This document shows positions 21,401 to 32,215 of a stretch of 33,630 bases of DNA, piece after piece. This stretch comes from Brachionus koreanus (lineage: Eukaryota > Rotifera > Eurotatoria > Ploima > Brachionidae). Positions within the stretch are counted from its first letter, which is position 1. Each line of letters opens with the position of its first letter. The notes below the pieces were generated by a model. That model did not search any database, was not told where the DNA came from, and saw only the letters and a program-made list of their open reading frames with translations. The stretch is taken from NCBI GenBank assembly GCA_016987375.1, contig PJRA01000549.1, positions 1,127,693 through 1,161,322 of the forward strand. The letters are read 5' to 3'. A program made the position numbers and the translations under genes.

Positions 21401-21783
21401 GATTTGAGCTTATAAAATTCACTTCTAAGAAAAGTGTCTAAAAAGTTTGTTTTATTTTGAATTTCGTTTGTAACATTTGTTTCTTTTAGACTAAAATTTT
21501 TGTTATAGCATTGATCCAATTTAGAAATCAATATGGAACTAATGACTAAAAAATCTCTTTTGTCTAAAATTTGACTTGATTTTATGATTTTACTCTTTGA
21601 CTCGAAGCACTCAAACGAATTAGTTTTGTTAAGCATTTGTTTGAAATTTTCATAAAAAGTGTCCATTTGAAATTTTTTGTTTGAGGAATATTTAAGAATT
21701 ATCGAGTCTATGTCGGAATCGCTTTGGCTCGACCATTTTGCCAGCAAGATCAGCACTAAGTTTGGGATTAAAAATTTGTTCAT
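18457..21783 (-). CDS. ZIP gene A: LIV-1 subfamily zinc transporter (SLC39A), 5 exons seen
   Basis: Exons 21387-21783, 21021-21331, 20767-20961, 18602-19030 and 18468-18549 (or to a stop at 18457). Phases agree; read to that stop, 474 aa. ZIPs of this subfamily move zinc (and related metals) into the cytosol. Residues 1-20 are a signal peptide. The ectodomain has C59 and C92 but no His-rich run. Helices 1-3 are in exon 2 (LTALALGTLTGDALLHLVPH). A short HVHSHSH lies in the loop; HNFSDG (346-351) and HELPHEIGDF (375-384) form the metal site. Exon 5 is 82 nt to GT, as in genes B and C, yet no matching last exon was found, so the protein may stop at GDY. The acceptor of exon 4 is uncertain (19030 or 19054). 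The third intron holds a mariner remnant and a foldback repeat. Confidence 0.82.
19104..19739 (-). mobile_element. Internally deleted mariner-like transposon
   Basis: Ends are imperfect terminal inverted repeats of about 25 bp (ctagggtgagtcaaaagatt... and its counterpart ending ...atgactcaacacaat), each next to TA (19102-19103 and 19740-19741), the mariner target duplication. The length is 636 bp against about 1.3 kb for a full element. It lies inside the third intron of ZIP gene A. Confidence 0.75.
19249..19500 (-). pseudogene. Mariner transposase C-terminal remnant
   Basis: The minus strand encodes PHTARKTMEKVEEL (usual HDNARPHTA region, here with a stop before PHTA) and YSRDHSPSDYHFF, the block holding the last Asp of the mariner DD34D triad, then a tail matching transposase ends. 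The N-terminal two thirds are missing or unreadable. Dead copy. Confidence 0.8.
20239..20475. repeat. Foldback (MITE-like) element in ZIP gene A intron
   Basis: The left arm (about 20264-20340) and right arm (about 20380-20437) are inverted copies: AATGAAAATAATTTTACATTTTT and AGATTTTTTGTGCA...TTTTCAGAAAATT occur in both, with a 16-base insertion in the left arm. Weaker pairing extends to TTTTAGCT at 20239 and AGCTAATT at about 20465. No coding capacity. Confidence 0.75.
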
Positions 21784-23338
21784 TTTAATAAAGTGTCTTT
21801 TTTATGATAATTTTTTTTTTGTTTTGAAATATAAATTTTTATCTATTTTTATCTCTATCTCTCGTTTTCTCTCTATTATTTTAAAGTCAGTTTTATAATT
21901 AAGATAAAACATTTTATCGTTGAAATAGTCTTAAGTAAAAATTTAAAGATCACGCTAAAGATAAAGCAATTAAATTGAAAAAAGAGTTGCTTTGAACTAG
22001 GAAGATAGTGCTAGTTTGATTGATCAGAATGGGCTTAGGCTTTATCGAAGGTATCAGAAATTAAATTACAAAAATTTTATCTATTTTATTTTAATAAATT
22101 ATTATAAATGTAAAATTTTTAATCAAATAAAATAAAAATTCTTATTTCAAATTTTACTTTTTAATATAAAAATGATTTTTGCAACTTCAGGCAAAAAAAG
22201 CCTGATATTCATTTAGATTTCAAGCCACATCTAATTTTTCTTAAATTATAAATTTTTTTTTTCCAAATTGTAAAATGATGACAAACGAAAATCAATTGTA
22301 AATCTAATTTTGAAATAAAACTAAAATTGGCCTGGCTTTTTTTTAAAATAAATTCTAAATATTCAATTATAAATAAATTAAATTTGATTTATACTACGCA
22401 ATGCTTTTTTTTTTGTTTTTTTTTTTTAATTTTTTTCATACATTTTGATTTTTATTTAAAAAATATGAGATCGGTTAAAATGTTATTTTCTGTTTACAAA
22501 CATAATACCTACTTATGGAAGAACAGAAAAAGTGAAATATATTATGATTTTTTTTTTAAGCAAAACGTTTTTTTAATCAGAAATTTTCTCATTTTCTCAT
22601 TTATCATCAAAAAAATTTTTTTTTTTTTAATTATAAATTTAAAGAGCGTTATATACCTAATGAGTGGCAAATTTAGTTTTAGATAGATACTATATAAATA
22701 ATCAAGATAGAAAATTACACAACTTGGATTTGGAATGTTTTTTTAGCCCGTAAATTTTCCAACTAAAGTTCAATTTTTTTAGAAAGTCTTACTTTTTTAA
22801 TTTCAAAATTGGCATAAATTTTAAATTTGTTGTTCAATTTTGTATTTAAACTGAATCCAATAAAGCTTAAATAGCTAAGATAAGATAAATTTATTGTAAA
22901 TTTTGTGATAATAAGTGAGATAAGAAATTATCTTAAGTTATGCAATCTTATTAATAAACGCTATTCACATTAGCTTGTGAAATGTGAATTGCTTAGAACC
23001 ATTAGGATTATGTATTTCACAACTCATTTGAAAAAAAAAAACGAACTAAAAATTATGTTGGATTTTCTATAAAATTTTAATAATTCGTTCAAGAAATTCA
23101 AATAGAAAAGATTTTCAATATTTGCATTTATTTTTATAGTATAAACGCAAATATTTTATAACGAGTTGGTGTACAAATTTAAAACACGAGTTTTTTCAAT
23201 TTCTAAATTTTATTCAAAAAATACAAATAAAAATAATTTATTCCTTAAATTTTCCTTTAATTTTCAATCAATTTTAAATTAAATTTTCCCATTTTCCCAT
23301 TTTAGATGAGCATTAATTTATAAAAACAAAGAGCCAAA
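21784..23338. other. Shared 5' region of ZIP genes A and B
   Basis: The 1.55 kb between the divergent start codons of genes A and B must hold both promoters. I saw no clear metal-response element (TGCRCNC). A T-rich open frame at 22327-22686 is low complexity (Phe/Ile/Lys) and is not called. Confidence 0.4.
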
Positions 23339-26300
23339 ATGATCCGAATCTATTTGTTAATCTGTATCTGTTTGTTTCTAGTGAGTTCAATGGTTCTGAG
23401 TGAACAAAATGAGTTCGTACCAAGCCAAAAAGACGGAGACCTTAGTTCACTTTTTTTCTCCAAAATAGACAGTTTATTCGGAAAGTATTCCACTGATCGC
23501 AAGTCAATGAACGCCACCCAGATGAACAACTTTCTAAATCATTTAATTGAATTGCTCAGCAATGATCAGAATAAGCATGTGTTATTTCATGATCTAGATG
23601 AAAATCATTACCACGATGAACATGATCACGAACATGAGCATGACCATAGCCATGATGATCATAAACATGATGAAAAAATCCAATGTTTAATCGAAAAATT
23701 CAATGAAATAAAAAAAATCAGTTTGAGCAAAATGCCAAATCAAATATTGGACAAAAATAATTTTTATAAGCTAACTGGTGTGATTATGGCAGATATTGAT
23801 TATTGCTTTTGTAACACTACCAATCTAACTGCTTTGAAAAAATATTCCGCTTTTGATGTAGACAAACAAGAAAGTAAGTTGATGAATAGATTTTTAATTT
23901 TTTCAAGAAACATAAATCTTTGGAAAATATTTTTTTTGATAATTTTTATCAAGATTGGATTTATGCGTTTTTATCAGCGTTTTTGATCAGTGTTATTGGA
24001 CTTTTATGCTATCTAGTGGTTCCATCAATAAACACATACTGTTTCAACAACTTGTTTCAGTTTTTGGTAGCTTTGGCTGTCGGAACACTTTCTGGCGATA
24101 GTCTGCTTCACCTAATACCACATGTAATTTTTTCAAATATTTTTAATTAAAAAGTCTTTATTTAAATAAGTAAATTTTTTTTATTAGATAGATTCAAAAT
24201 TCTTAATGACTTTTTAACTTTGTAAATGGTTTTGATATTTGAAAGAGAAATTTTATATTTTTAAGTTACAGGTATCTAATGGTGTTTGGCACCATTAGCG
24301 GCCCGACAAAACTTGGTGTTTGCCGTTTTGATGACTGTGAGTGGAAATTTTTCGTTAACTTAAATTTGATATCAAAATTGAATAAAATTAAGAGTCATTT
24401 TCACTCACGGTCATCAAAATGACCAGGAATCAATTTTAGTCGGCCTATTTAGTCCTGCCTAACACGGTTATCTTGCTAAAAAGGTTTTAATCTACATATA
24501 AAATCATTTATTTGATAAAAATATTTGTATATTAGGCCTGGTGGAACGGTCCGTTGACAACATGATTTATTTTTTAAATATTTCACTTTAAATTTTTTTC
24601 TAGAAATTAAATTTTCTGAAAAAGAATAATTTATTTATAACTTTAACTCCATGTGTAGCATTCAAAAGTCCTCTAGATTCGAACCTGTCTTTGACTGGAA
24701 TTTCTGCTCTGCTCCATTTGGGTTTCATCACTTTTAGTTCTCTTTTGACTATTCATAGCCATGAAATTCCGAAATCAAGTCGATGTTTTTCTATTATCGA
24801 TCATTCGACCAGATTTTGATCCTTCCAGTATTATTCTAGCGTTAATGTCTAAACTATTAATGCTATCTCTTGAACTCTTGTACTATGTCTACCAAGTCTA
24901 ACTAAAAAAACACAAAATTTTTCATTTCTTTTTAAAAGAAAATAAAATTTCTCTTTGAAAATAATACTAAAATAAATTAAATAAATAGCATAACTGTTAA
25001 ACAGATTTGTTTTTAAACAGACTTGTGCAAAAGTCAAAAAAAAAAAGTCATTTTAAAGTCTTTTCAAAGTCAAGTCACTGACTTGACTTTAAATTTTATT
25101 TTTCAAAAAAAAGTCAGTATTAATTACATTTTTATTTAAGTTGAAATTTTGATTTAAAAATTTAATGTCAAAATTAATAAGATTAAATTATTCGATAAAA
25201 TTAAAATTTTTTTTTTCTTTTTTTTAAAAGTTTTATCTTGTAGAAAACTCAAAAAAAAGTTGTTTTAAAGTCTTTTTAAAGTCAAGTCAAATGACTTGAC
25301 TTTATGACTGTTTTTAAATCACAAGTCTTAATTCAAGTAAAGTCAGTGAATTTGATTTAAAATTGTGACTTATAAGCAAGTCTGTTGTTATAAAATAAAT
25401 AAGAAAACAAATAATATTAAATAAAATAAACATTTTGAAGAGTTTTTTACTTTTCATTGAAAAATTTATTTCAAATTAATTTAAAATGAGCTAATTTTTA
25501 TTAATGAATTCAAGGCTTTTATGGGACATGATCACGATTCAAAAGACAATCATGATCATTCGGAAGGCGTTTACAAAGGTCTTGGAGCAGTGTTAGGAAT
25601 CTATGTTTTTTTCTTAATTGAGCGAGTAATGCAAATAAGACGTGCTCGTAAAGAAAAAAGGGTATCTTCCATTTTATTTCCAACATTTATTGAAACTTTT
25701 TTTTACAAACCAGCATAGAAAGAATGAATTAGATGCAAATTCAGATAAGACTATTAATTCAGACAAAATTAGGGACAGTGTCAAAGTTTTTGGTCAAATT
25801 GTTTCGCCAGACGGAGCTGGAGGAGTTACTGAAAATTTGAGAGAAAAAGATGACGACAAAACTCTTGTCGAGCCTTTATTTGGAACAACAAATGAAAATC
25901 CCAATTCTTACACAATCAATTTCGATAATTCAAATGATCCAGCATGTCTGGTAATACATGCAAACAAAGATTTAAAATATATATCACAATATTTGCCTAA
26001 TAATCCATGCGATGTAAACATTGATCATCACGATTCAGAAAACGAAAGACAACATTTGCACAAACACCGTTACGAATCAAAAAATTGTGAAAATTTGCCC
26101 GGTCAAGAAAAGAGTTTAAAACACAGTCATTCGCATGGTCATAAACATAGCCATGGACACTCACACAAGCATCATATATACAAATCACAAAGAGAAAAGG
26201 CTCATCATGACCACCATAAAAAACACGAAAAAGAGCTGACTGACATCAAATTAATTGCATGGATGGTTCTAATGGGAGATGGTTTGCACAATTTTGCCGA

Positions 26301-26831
26301 CGGCTTGGCCATTGGCGTCTCATTTGGTTCCAGTTTAACCACTGGGTTTGGCACAGCTATTGCTGTTTTATGTCATGAGCTTCCACATGAAATAGGCGAC
26401 TTTGCCGTTCTAAGACGTGCAGGTGTATCGTTGAAAAAAGCCCTTTTTTTCAATGCCATTAGCGGAATACTTTGCATGTTTGGAGTTCTAGTTGGACTTT
26501 TGATAGGTGGCTTTGATTTCTTCAAAAATTGGTCATTTTTATTTATTGCTGGAACTTTTCTTTACATTTCACTAGTTGATATGGTTAGTTTTCTTAACTG
26601 AATGATATTAATAAAGCTTTTACTCTATCTTCTTTAGATACCCGAACTATCCGAAAACAAAGAGGATGATAGCATTTCAAATTTTTTTATTCAAAGTTTT
26701 GGAATTCTTTTTGGAGTTGGTAAGTTGAATGCAGAAAGAAAATATTTTTTTTTGAATTTTTTTTTAAAGGTATCATGTTTGCTATTGCGGTGTTTGAAGA
26801 GAATATTGTTAATATTTTCAAACAAAAATAA
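23339..26831 (+). CDS. ZIP gene B: LIV-1 subfamily zinc transporter (SLC39A), 6 exons
   Basis: Exons 23339-23857, 23908-24123, 25515-25661, 25714-26583, 26638-26719 and 26770-26831; 631 aa. Residues 1-21 are a signal peptide. The ectodomain has a His/Asp/Glu-rich run (84-110) and C116/C156; ILDKNNFYKLTGVIM sits where other LIV-1 ZIPs have the PAL motif, but PAL itself is absent. Exon 2 encodes helices 1-2 ending HLIPH, exon 3 helix 3. The cytosolic loop has a second His-rich run (409-465), then HNFADG (486-491) and HELPHEIGDF (515-524), the metal-site helices, and the last helices end at FKQK. In the first intron I preferred GTAGAC at 23858 to the better-looking GTAAGT at 23874, which gives a 34-bp intron and a stop. 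Intron 2 is 1.39 kb; the other four are 50-54 bp. Gene B shares a 366-bp identical tract with gene C. Confidence 0.92.
24268..24480. repeat. Foldback MITE-like element in ZIP gene B intron 2
   Basis: Two arms of roughly 90 bp are imperfect reverse complements: TTTTGATGACTGTGAGTG on the left pairs with CACTCACGGTCATCAAAA on the right, and the outer parts (TGTTTGGCACC / GCCTAACAC, GGCCCGAC / GTCGGCC) also pair. The left end contains its own perfect 9-bp hairpin CTAATGGTG-TTTGG-CACCATTAG (24276-24298). Confidence 0.75.
25016..25330. repeat. Duplicated AAGTCA-rich repeat with two perfect palindromes
   Basis: Two related copies (about 25016-25110 and 25246-25340) in direct orientation each hold a 12-bp-arm palindrome, AAAGTCAAGTCA and its complement, at 25066-25090 (1-base spacer) and 25278-25303 (2-base spacer). 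The motif acttgtgcaaaagtca at 25021-25036 recurs inverted at 7140-7155. Confidence 0.8.
26150..26515 (+). repeat. 366-bp tract identical to ZIP gene C (copy in gene B)
   Basis: Compared base by base with the reverse complement of 28384-28749: no difference in 366 bp. It covers the end of the His-rich loop, HNFADG, HELPHEIGDF and the next helix. Confidence 0.95.
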
Positions 26832-27404
26832 AATTTCATCAATAAATTAGTTAATTTGAATAGTTACTTAATTGCAAGATACTGGGAGATACTTGTTGAA
26901 ATATAGAAATTTTTAGTACTTAATTAAAATCAAATTTTCGCCCGAACCAGAGTTTCTATTTGATTTAAATTTTGTAAAAAAAAATTAACAAAAAAAAAAG
27001 ATGGGTGATTTTTTTTTTAGAATTAAAATTTTTTTTCAATTTTAATACTAGTCGAAGAGACGAGTAAAAAGCATGTATACCTGTGATCCAGACAATCTTC
27101 GTTATTAAAGCTCATCAGTCTTGTCTTTTCATTTTAACGATGTTATGCCCGATCATTCGAACTAACGCTGAGATTTTCAATTAAATTAATATATACTTTA
27201 TTATTCAGTATATTCTTGTTGTTTATTTATTTTTATGAAAATAAAATTTTAATTTTAATAGCAATTTTTAATTTTAAAAAGATCTCCTTGGGTTTTAATA
27301 ATTAAACAAATTAATTAGTTCCTAAGAGACATTTTGGAAAAAAGGCTCTAAATTTTTCAAATTTTTTTATATAAATTCAAATTGTTTTTTGCAACAATTC
27401 AATC
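26832..27404. other. Spacer between ZIP gene B and the small secreted-protein gene
   Basis: No coding frame or RNA gene seen. AT-rich, with one mixed-composition patch at about 27050-27175 that shows no open frame. Confidence 0.4.
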
Positions 27405-27902
27405 ATGAATCGAATTTTAAAAATCGCAATATTCTATTCAATTGTTTTGGCAGTGCTGACTCATCAGATAAGAGCACTTAGTGTCCAAAAAGCAAATGAT
27501 AGTTCAAACGAGCTCGATAATTTGTCATCAGAAAACAGCGCCAATTTAAAGTTTTTTTTTTCAAATTTTTAAAATATTTTTAGAAATTTTTTTTAATTTA
27601 GAGATGACATAGTTTACCCAGACACAAATTCTTTCAAGTATATTTGAAAGATATCATTATTTATTTTAATTTATTATTTTTAGATCAAAGAGATCACGTT
27701 CCAATTCAGCAAACAAAAAAACTAAAACGGAAGAAATTCTTACATATTGTACAGAATTTATGGAGTAAAGCTTCTGTTTGAATTTAAAGCTAAACCTAAT
27801 AATTTAAATGAAGGTACATGCATGCCAAAGGAATCAAGCCACCTAATTACAATAGAAGACCCAACGACTATTAGATATTTAAAACATATAATTGCTAAAT
27901 AA
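27405..27902 (+). CDS. Small secreted protein, possibly a peptide precursor (4 exons, tentative)
   Basis: Proposed exons 27405-27550, 27602-27637, 27684-27748 and 27814-27902 join in agreeing phases to 111 aa. The first 24 residues (MNRILKIAIFYSIVLAVLTHQI) are a clear signal peptide. The rest is polar, with a basic cluster KSKRSRSN and KKTK after residue 60 and two close cysteines (YCTCMPKE). The basic sites could allow prohormone processing, but no known peptide is recognised. Exon 1 is well supported; later splice choices are uncertain. Reading through the exon 3 donor would stop 5 codons later (TEFME). An alternative acceptor near 27735 opens a different frame that reaches the same final exon. 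The gene sits between ZIP genes B and C. Confidence 0.45.
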
Positions 27903-28064
27903 ATTTTTTTTTAATAAAAAAATAAAATAGTATTTTATAATAAATTTATTTCAATCATTGATAAAAAATGTTTATCTCCTTTAAATCGAACCCTTGGAAA
28001 AAAATAAATTTTTTTTAAAAAACAAATTTTAATTCGAATTATATTGAAATGTAGTTTAATTTTG

Positions 28065-30012
28065 TCAATTGTCAAATATGTGTTGAATATCGCTTTCAAA
28101 AATAGCAATTAATGCCATTATGCCTTGGTAAAAATAATTTAAATAAGATAGAAAATAAACTAGTTGCAAAGAAATTACCGACTCCAATTAATATTCCAAA
28201 ACTTTGAATCAAAAAATTTACGATACTGTCGTCTTCTTTGTTTTCGGATAGCTCAGGTATCTGTGTAAAACAAAAAATTAGTAGCAATATCCTCTACAAA
28301 AAAAAAGGGGCTAACCATATCGACCAATGAAATGTAAAGAAAAGTTCCAGCAATAAACATGTAAGACATATTAGTAAACAAAACAAAGCCACCTATCAAA
28401 AGTCCAACTAGAACTCCAAACATGCAAAGTATTCCGCTAATGGCATTGAAAAAAAGGGCTTTTTTCAACGATACACCTGCACGTCTTAGAACGGCAAAGT
28501 CGCCTATTTCATGTGGAAGCTCATGACATAAAACAGCAATAGCTGTGCCAAACCCAGTGGTTAAACTGGAACCAAATGAGACGCCAATGGCCAAGCCGTC
28601 GGCAAAATTGTGCAAACCATCTCCCATTAGAACCATCCATGCAATTAATTTGATGTCAGTCAGCTCTTTTTCGTGTTTTTTATGGTGGTCATGATGAGCC
28701 TTTTCTCTTTGTGATTTGTATATATGATGCTTGTGTGAGTGTCCATGGCCATGAGATTTTTTTAAAGAATAGCCTACTTCAGGATTACATAAGCAATTCG
28801 GATTTGTTTCCAAGGGAATTAATTTACTCTCTGCTTCACTACTGTAGTTTGATCCTTGAGATGATGCTGTTGCCATGTTACATATTTCAGCATTTTGTCC
28901 ATGCTTATGAAAGTGTTTAACTTCAGTCTCAGAATCGTGGTGCTCAATGTCAACATTACACGGATTGTTGGGTAAATATTGAGCAATATATTTCAAATCT
29001 TTATTTGCATGAAGCATATAGTAAGATTGATCTGGCTCAGTTCTTTCATCAGAAATTTCCACGTGTATTTTGTCATCGCGGGTCATTTCTAATTCTTTAT
29101 GCTTACAAAGAATAAACAAAATTGAAAAAAAAAATTTACAGATTTTTATTTACTTTTTTTTCTTTTCTAGCTCTTCGGATCATCATTACTTTTTCAATTA
29201 AAAAGAATAAATAAATTCCACCAACTGCGGCCAGTCCTTTGTAAACATCGGTTCCATCGTGAATGTGTTCTGTCTGGCCTGGTAGATGATCGATGAATGC
29301 ATGTGGAATTAAATGCAATAAGCTATCTCCTGAAAGGGTTCCGACTGCTAATGCTACTAAAAATTGAAAAAAATACTTGAATTTTTCGGATTCAATGGAC
29401 GGTACTACTAAATAACACAAAATACCAATTACGGTTATTACTAATGCTGATACAAAAGCCGAAACAAAGCCTAAATTTAACTTCCCATTAAATTATTATT
29501 ATTTAAAAGAAATTTCTTTTACTTGTATAATTTATATTATGAGTATTTTTTCTTGAAAAACAATATGTGAGTCCGTGAGCAAAATAGGGGCCGCTGTTAA
29601 GAAAGCGGCCTGGGTCAATCAATGTTTTGTTTTCATCTTTTGATTTTACAAAATTGAGCATCTCATCAAGTTTTGTTCTGAGGCAATCTAGGTTAATGTT
29701 TGGAGTTTCTTGGTGACTGTGGTCGTGCTCATGGTCATGGCTGTCCGCGTGATCATGGTCATGATTCTGATCGATTATTTCAATTTTAACTGTGCTCTGA
29801 ATATCCAAGCCGAGAGAGTCTATGAACGGTTTTAACTGATCAAACGTGATTTTTTGATGATGTTTGGAAAAATTTGTAAAAAAGTTTTGAATTTTGGATT
29901 CCAATTCGGCTCTTAGATTTATTCTCCATTCCGAATTTTCTTCATTTACATGCAAGTGGGCATTTACGTTTGAAATAAAAATGATTAGACTTATGTAAAA
30001 AAATAAATTCAT
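28065..30012 (-). CDS. ZIP gene C: LIV-1 subfamily zinc transporter (SLC39A), 5 exons
   Basis: Exons 29523-30012, 29154-29470, 28316-29101, 28179-28260 and 28065-28123; introns 52, 52, 55 and 55 bp; 577 aa. The signal peptide (1-18) ends at NVNA. The ectodomain has a His-rich run at 84-100 (NHDHDHADSHDHEHDHSH) and C110/C151. Exon 2 holds helices 1-3 in one piece: FLVALAVGTLSGDSLLHLIPH continues into AFIDHLPGQ, where gene B has its long intron. The cytosolic loop has HKHG and SHGHGHSHKHH runs and a CLC motif not seen in B. HNFADG (433-438) and HELPHEIGDF (462-471) form the metal site. The last exon ends IMALIAIFESDIQHIFDN, parallel to gene B. It is convergent with gene B and shares with it a 366-bp identical core. 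Confidence 0.93.
28384..28749 (-). repeat. 366-bp tract identical to ZIP gene B (copy in gene C)
   Basis: Inverted partner of 26150-26515. Upstream of it the two genes share only scattered identity with many silent differences; just downstream they differ for about 30 bp before resembling each other again. Confidence 0.95.
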
Positions 30013-31833
30013 TTTTTCTAAAAAATTCGAACACGTTAGCCAAAATTAAATTGGGAAAATGTGGAAAGCAAGCAGAATTTGTAGTAAAATTTCTAGTCTT
30101 AAAATTTACTGAATAATGTATGAGAATGCTTATTTCAACTAAGTCTGCGTGTATTAGAAAACTCAGAACAAGTAATTTTCAAGTTGCAAAGCCAAAAATG
30201 ATTGTAACTTATTTAAGCAAGATTTTTTTATGTTGGGAAATTATTTTCCCGTTTAAAATATTTAGATTTTAGTTTCAATAAAAATTTAAAATAATCTAAT
30301 AAAAAAATTGCTCTTTAGAAAAAGTTTTACATTAAACTTTAATTTCATTTTTTTTTTTGATATTAAGATGTTTTTTAGTTTTTGATGCTAATTTTTTTTC
30401 AATTAAATTAAAATTCTATTGTCCTAAGTAATTTTAAATTTGATTTATTGCAATTTTTTTACTTAGTCTCTTAATTTTCTAGTTTAAATGAATTTAAATA
30501 TCATCTTAAAATTCTTCATCAAAAGAATTTTAATTTAATTATAATAAATTTAAAAAATTCACCTTTTAACTCATTAGTTACAAAATTTTCAATACATTAA
30601 AACAAGGATAAGGAAATTAATTTCTTTTTTGTTTTTTAGATCCAAAGTCTTAATTGCATAATAAATGAGTTTAAAATAGAGCAGTCAAATAAATTATGTC
30701 ATCGATAGATGAATTAGCAAAAATTTCAACAAGGACTTTTTACTGGTAATTAATTTTGAAACTTATTCCACTATTTAAACCTAAACTTTGATAGATGTCA
30801 TACTAGGTTTAGTAAAAGAATTTTTTAATTGAGGATTTTAGCGACATTTTCAATCGCTTCATCAATTAAATTTTAAAAAATTTAATGCATATGGGTAAAT
30901 AGATTAGATTGATAATTAAAATTTTGACCTCTTTGTTATGTCTTGTAATAATTTTGACTTACTGGTCTACTAAGTTGCTATTTCAAATGTCTTAAACTTC
31001 GTTTTAATTGAGTGTTTTATCTTCTGTCATAGCATATACTTTAGTCTATATTTTTGTTTAACTTTTTTTTAAGCCCGGGATCATGAAACAAAAAAATTTT
31101 TAACGCAGTCAAGTTAAAAGCGATGTCTTCATGGATACTTCATCTCATTTTTTATGCATGAAATTATTTTTGGATTAAAAGCGTAAAATTCTCACCATAC
31201 TTTTTCAAAATATTTAGAAATGGTCCAATCATGAAAAATTAACATTTTCATCTTTTTCTCATTCTTGAATCACCTAGTGAATTATAAATTAAATTCGCTG
31301 GATTAATGTAAAGAAAACGCTAAAAATTTATATTAATATTTTTTTGGTTATTTAAAATATTTTTTTACTAGAAATATCAACGTTTCAACTGTTTAGTTCT
31401 AACAAATCAGCCACAAATAGTAATTAAAATAGACAAATATTAATAATATATCTTTATATAAACATCATTATTTTTTTGGTGAATAAGATATTCTAAAAGT
31501 TTCCTTAATACTTTTATTTTTACAATGGTTGTACTGGAGAAAAAACAATTGAAATAATAAGTTAAGTTTTTAAATTGGTTCAAAATAGGTGCCAAGACAT
31601 TAAATATTAGTGTTGGGATTCTTTTTTACGGTCTCAAATTTTATATCTCCTTAAAAATACGACCAACTAGTATATGAGCTATATTTGTTAAATTGAAATA
31701 TTTTTAATTGAAATTTTAAAAATACAAAAAAAATAACCCTTTAACTTCAGTTATTTTTTTAATCAAAAAAGATTTTGTGTTAAAAAAATTTTTTTAAAAA
31801 AATATACAAAAATTATTCATACTTTTTTGATTC
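30013..31833. other. AT-rich intergenic stretch, no supported gene
   Basis: No long coding frame, RNA gene or transposon recognised. A 17-codon open stretch at 30696-30745 (MSSIDELAKIST...) followed by GTAAT could be a first exon, but joining it to the nearest acceptor (30841) gives a stop after nine more codons. Confidence 0.4.
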
Positions 31834-32215
31834 TTATTTTTTTTCAAGTCCAATTGGACTAGCACCGACGATTAATTTGATTTCCCACTCAGGATTGAAA
31901 AAAGCCAAAACATAGTTAACGATAGAATTCTTTAACTTTTCCAAAACCTTTTCTTCTTCTTTTCCCCATTTCCATAGGATATTCTCTCTTATTAGGTTCC
32001 TTAAAGTCTCAACTATGTCAGCATGATTTCTAATCAATTTGAAAGAATAAATACTTAGCCTAGAAGACTATGTACCTCACTCGCATTTTGTGGAATACCT
32101 GCTTTAACCAGCACTTTTACCTTGCTTTTAGTCAATTTGTTGCCATCTTTTGAAAATTCCATTCCTTTTGTTGTGTTCCTGGACTTCTCGACCGTAAGCT
32201 AAAATATCCATCAAC
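31834..32215 (-). pseudogene. Gypsy-type LTR retrotransposon pol fragment
   Basis: The minus strand holds broken pieces of reverse transcriptase and the start of RNase H in the usual order: DILAYGREVQEHNKR (after the catalytic region), GMEFSKDGNKLTKSKV, NASEVHSLLG, then after stops and a frame change NHADIVETLRNLIREN and WKWGKEEEKVLEKLK, ending at ASPIGLEKK. About 25 residues are deleted after the first block. No LTR, integrase or gag is seen. Dead fragment. Confidence 0.75.

Noticed and set aside
22327..22686. 119-codon frame between ZIP genes A and B
   Set aside because: Composition is Phe/Ile/Lys from T and A runs; no signal peptide, domain or start context.
23874..23907. GTAAGT donor as the end of ZIP gene B exon 1
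   Set aside because: It would give a 34-bp intron and an immediate in-frame stop; the GTAGAC donor at 23858 gives a 50-bp intron and the right phase.
24849..25037. 62-codon minus-strand frame in gene B's intron
   Set aside because: It overlaps the dispersed AAGTCA repeat and has no recognised similarity.
30696..30870. Possible small gene starting MSSIDELAKIST
   Set aside because: Only one short open exon; joining it to the next acceptor stops after nine codons and no further exon is convincing.
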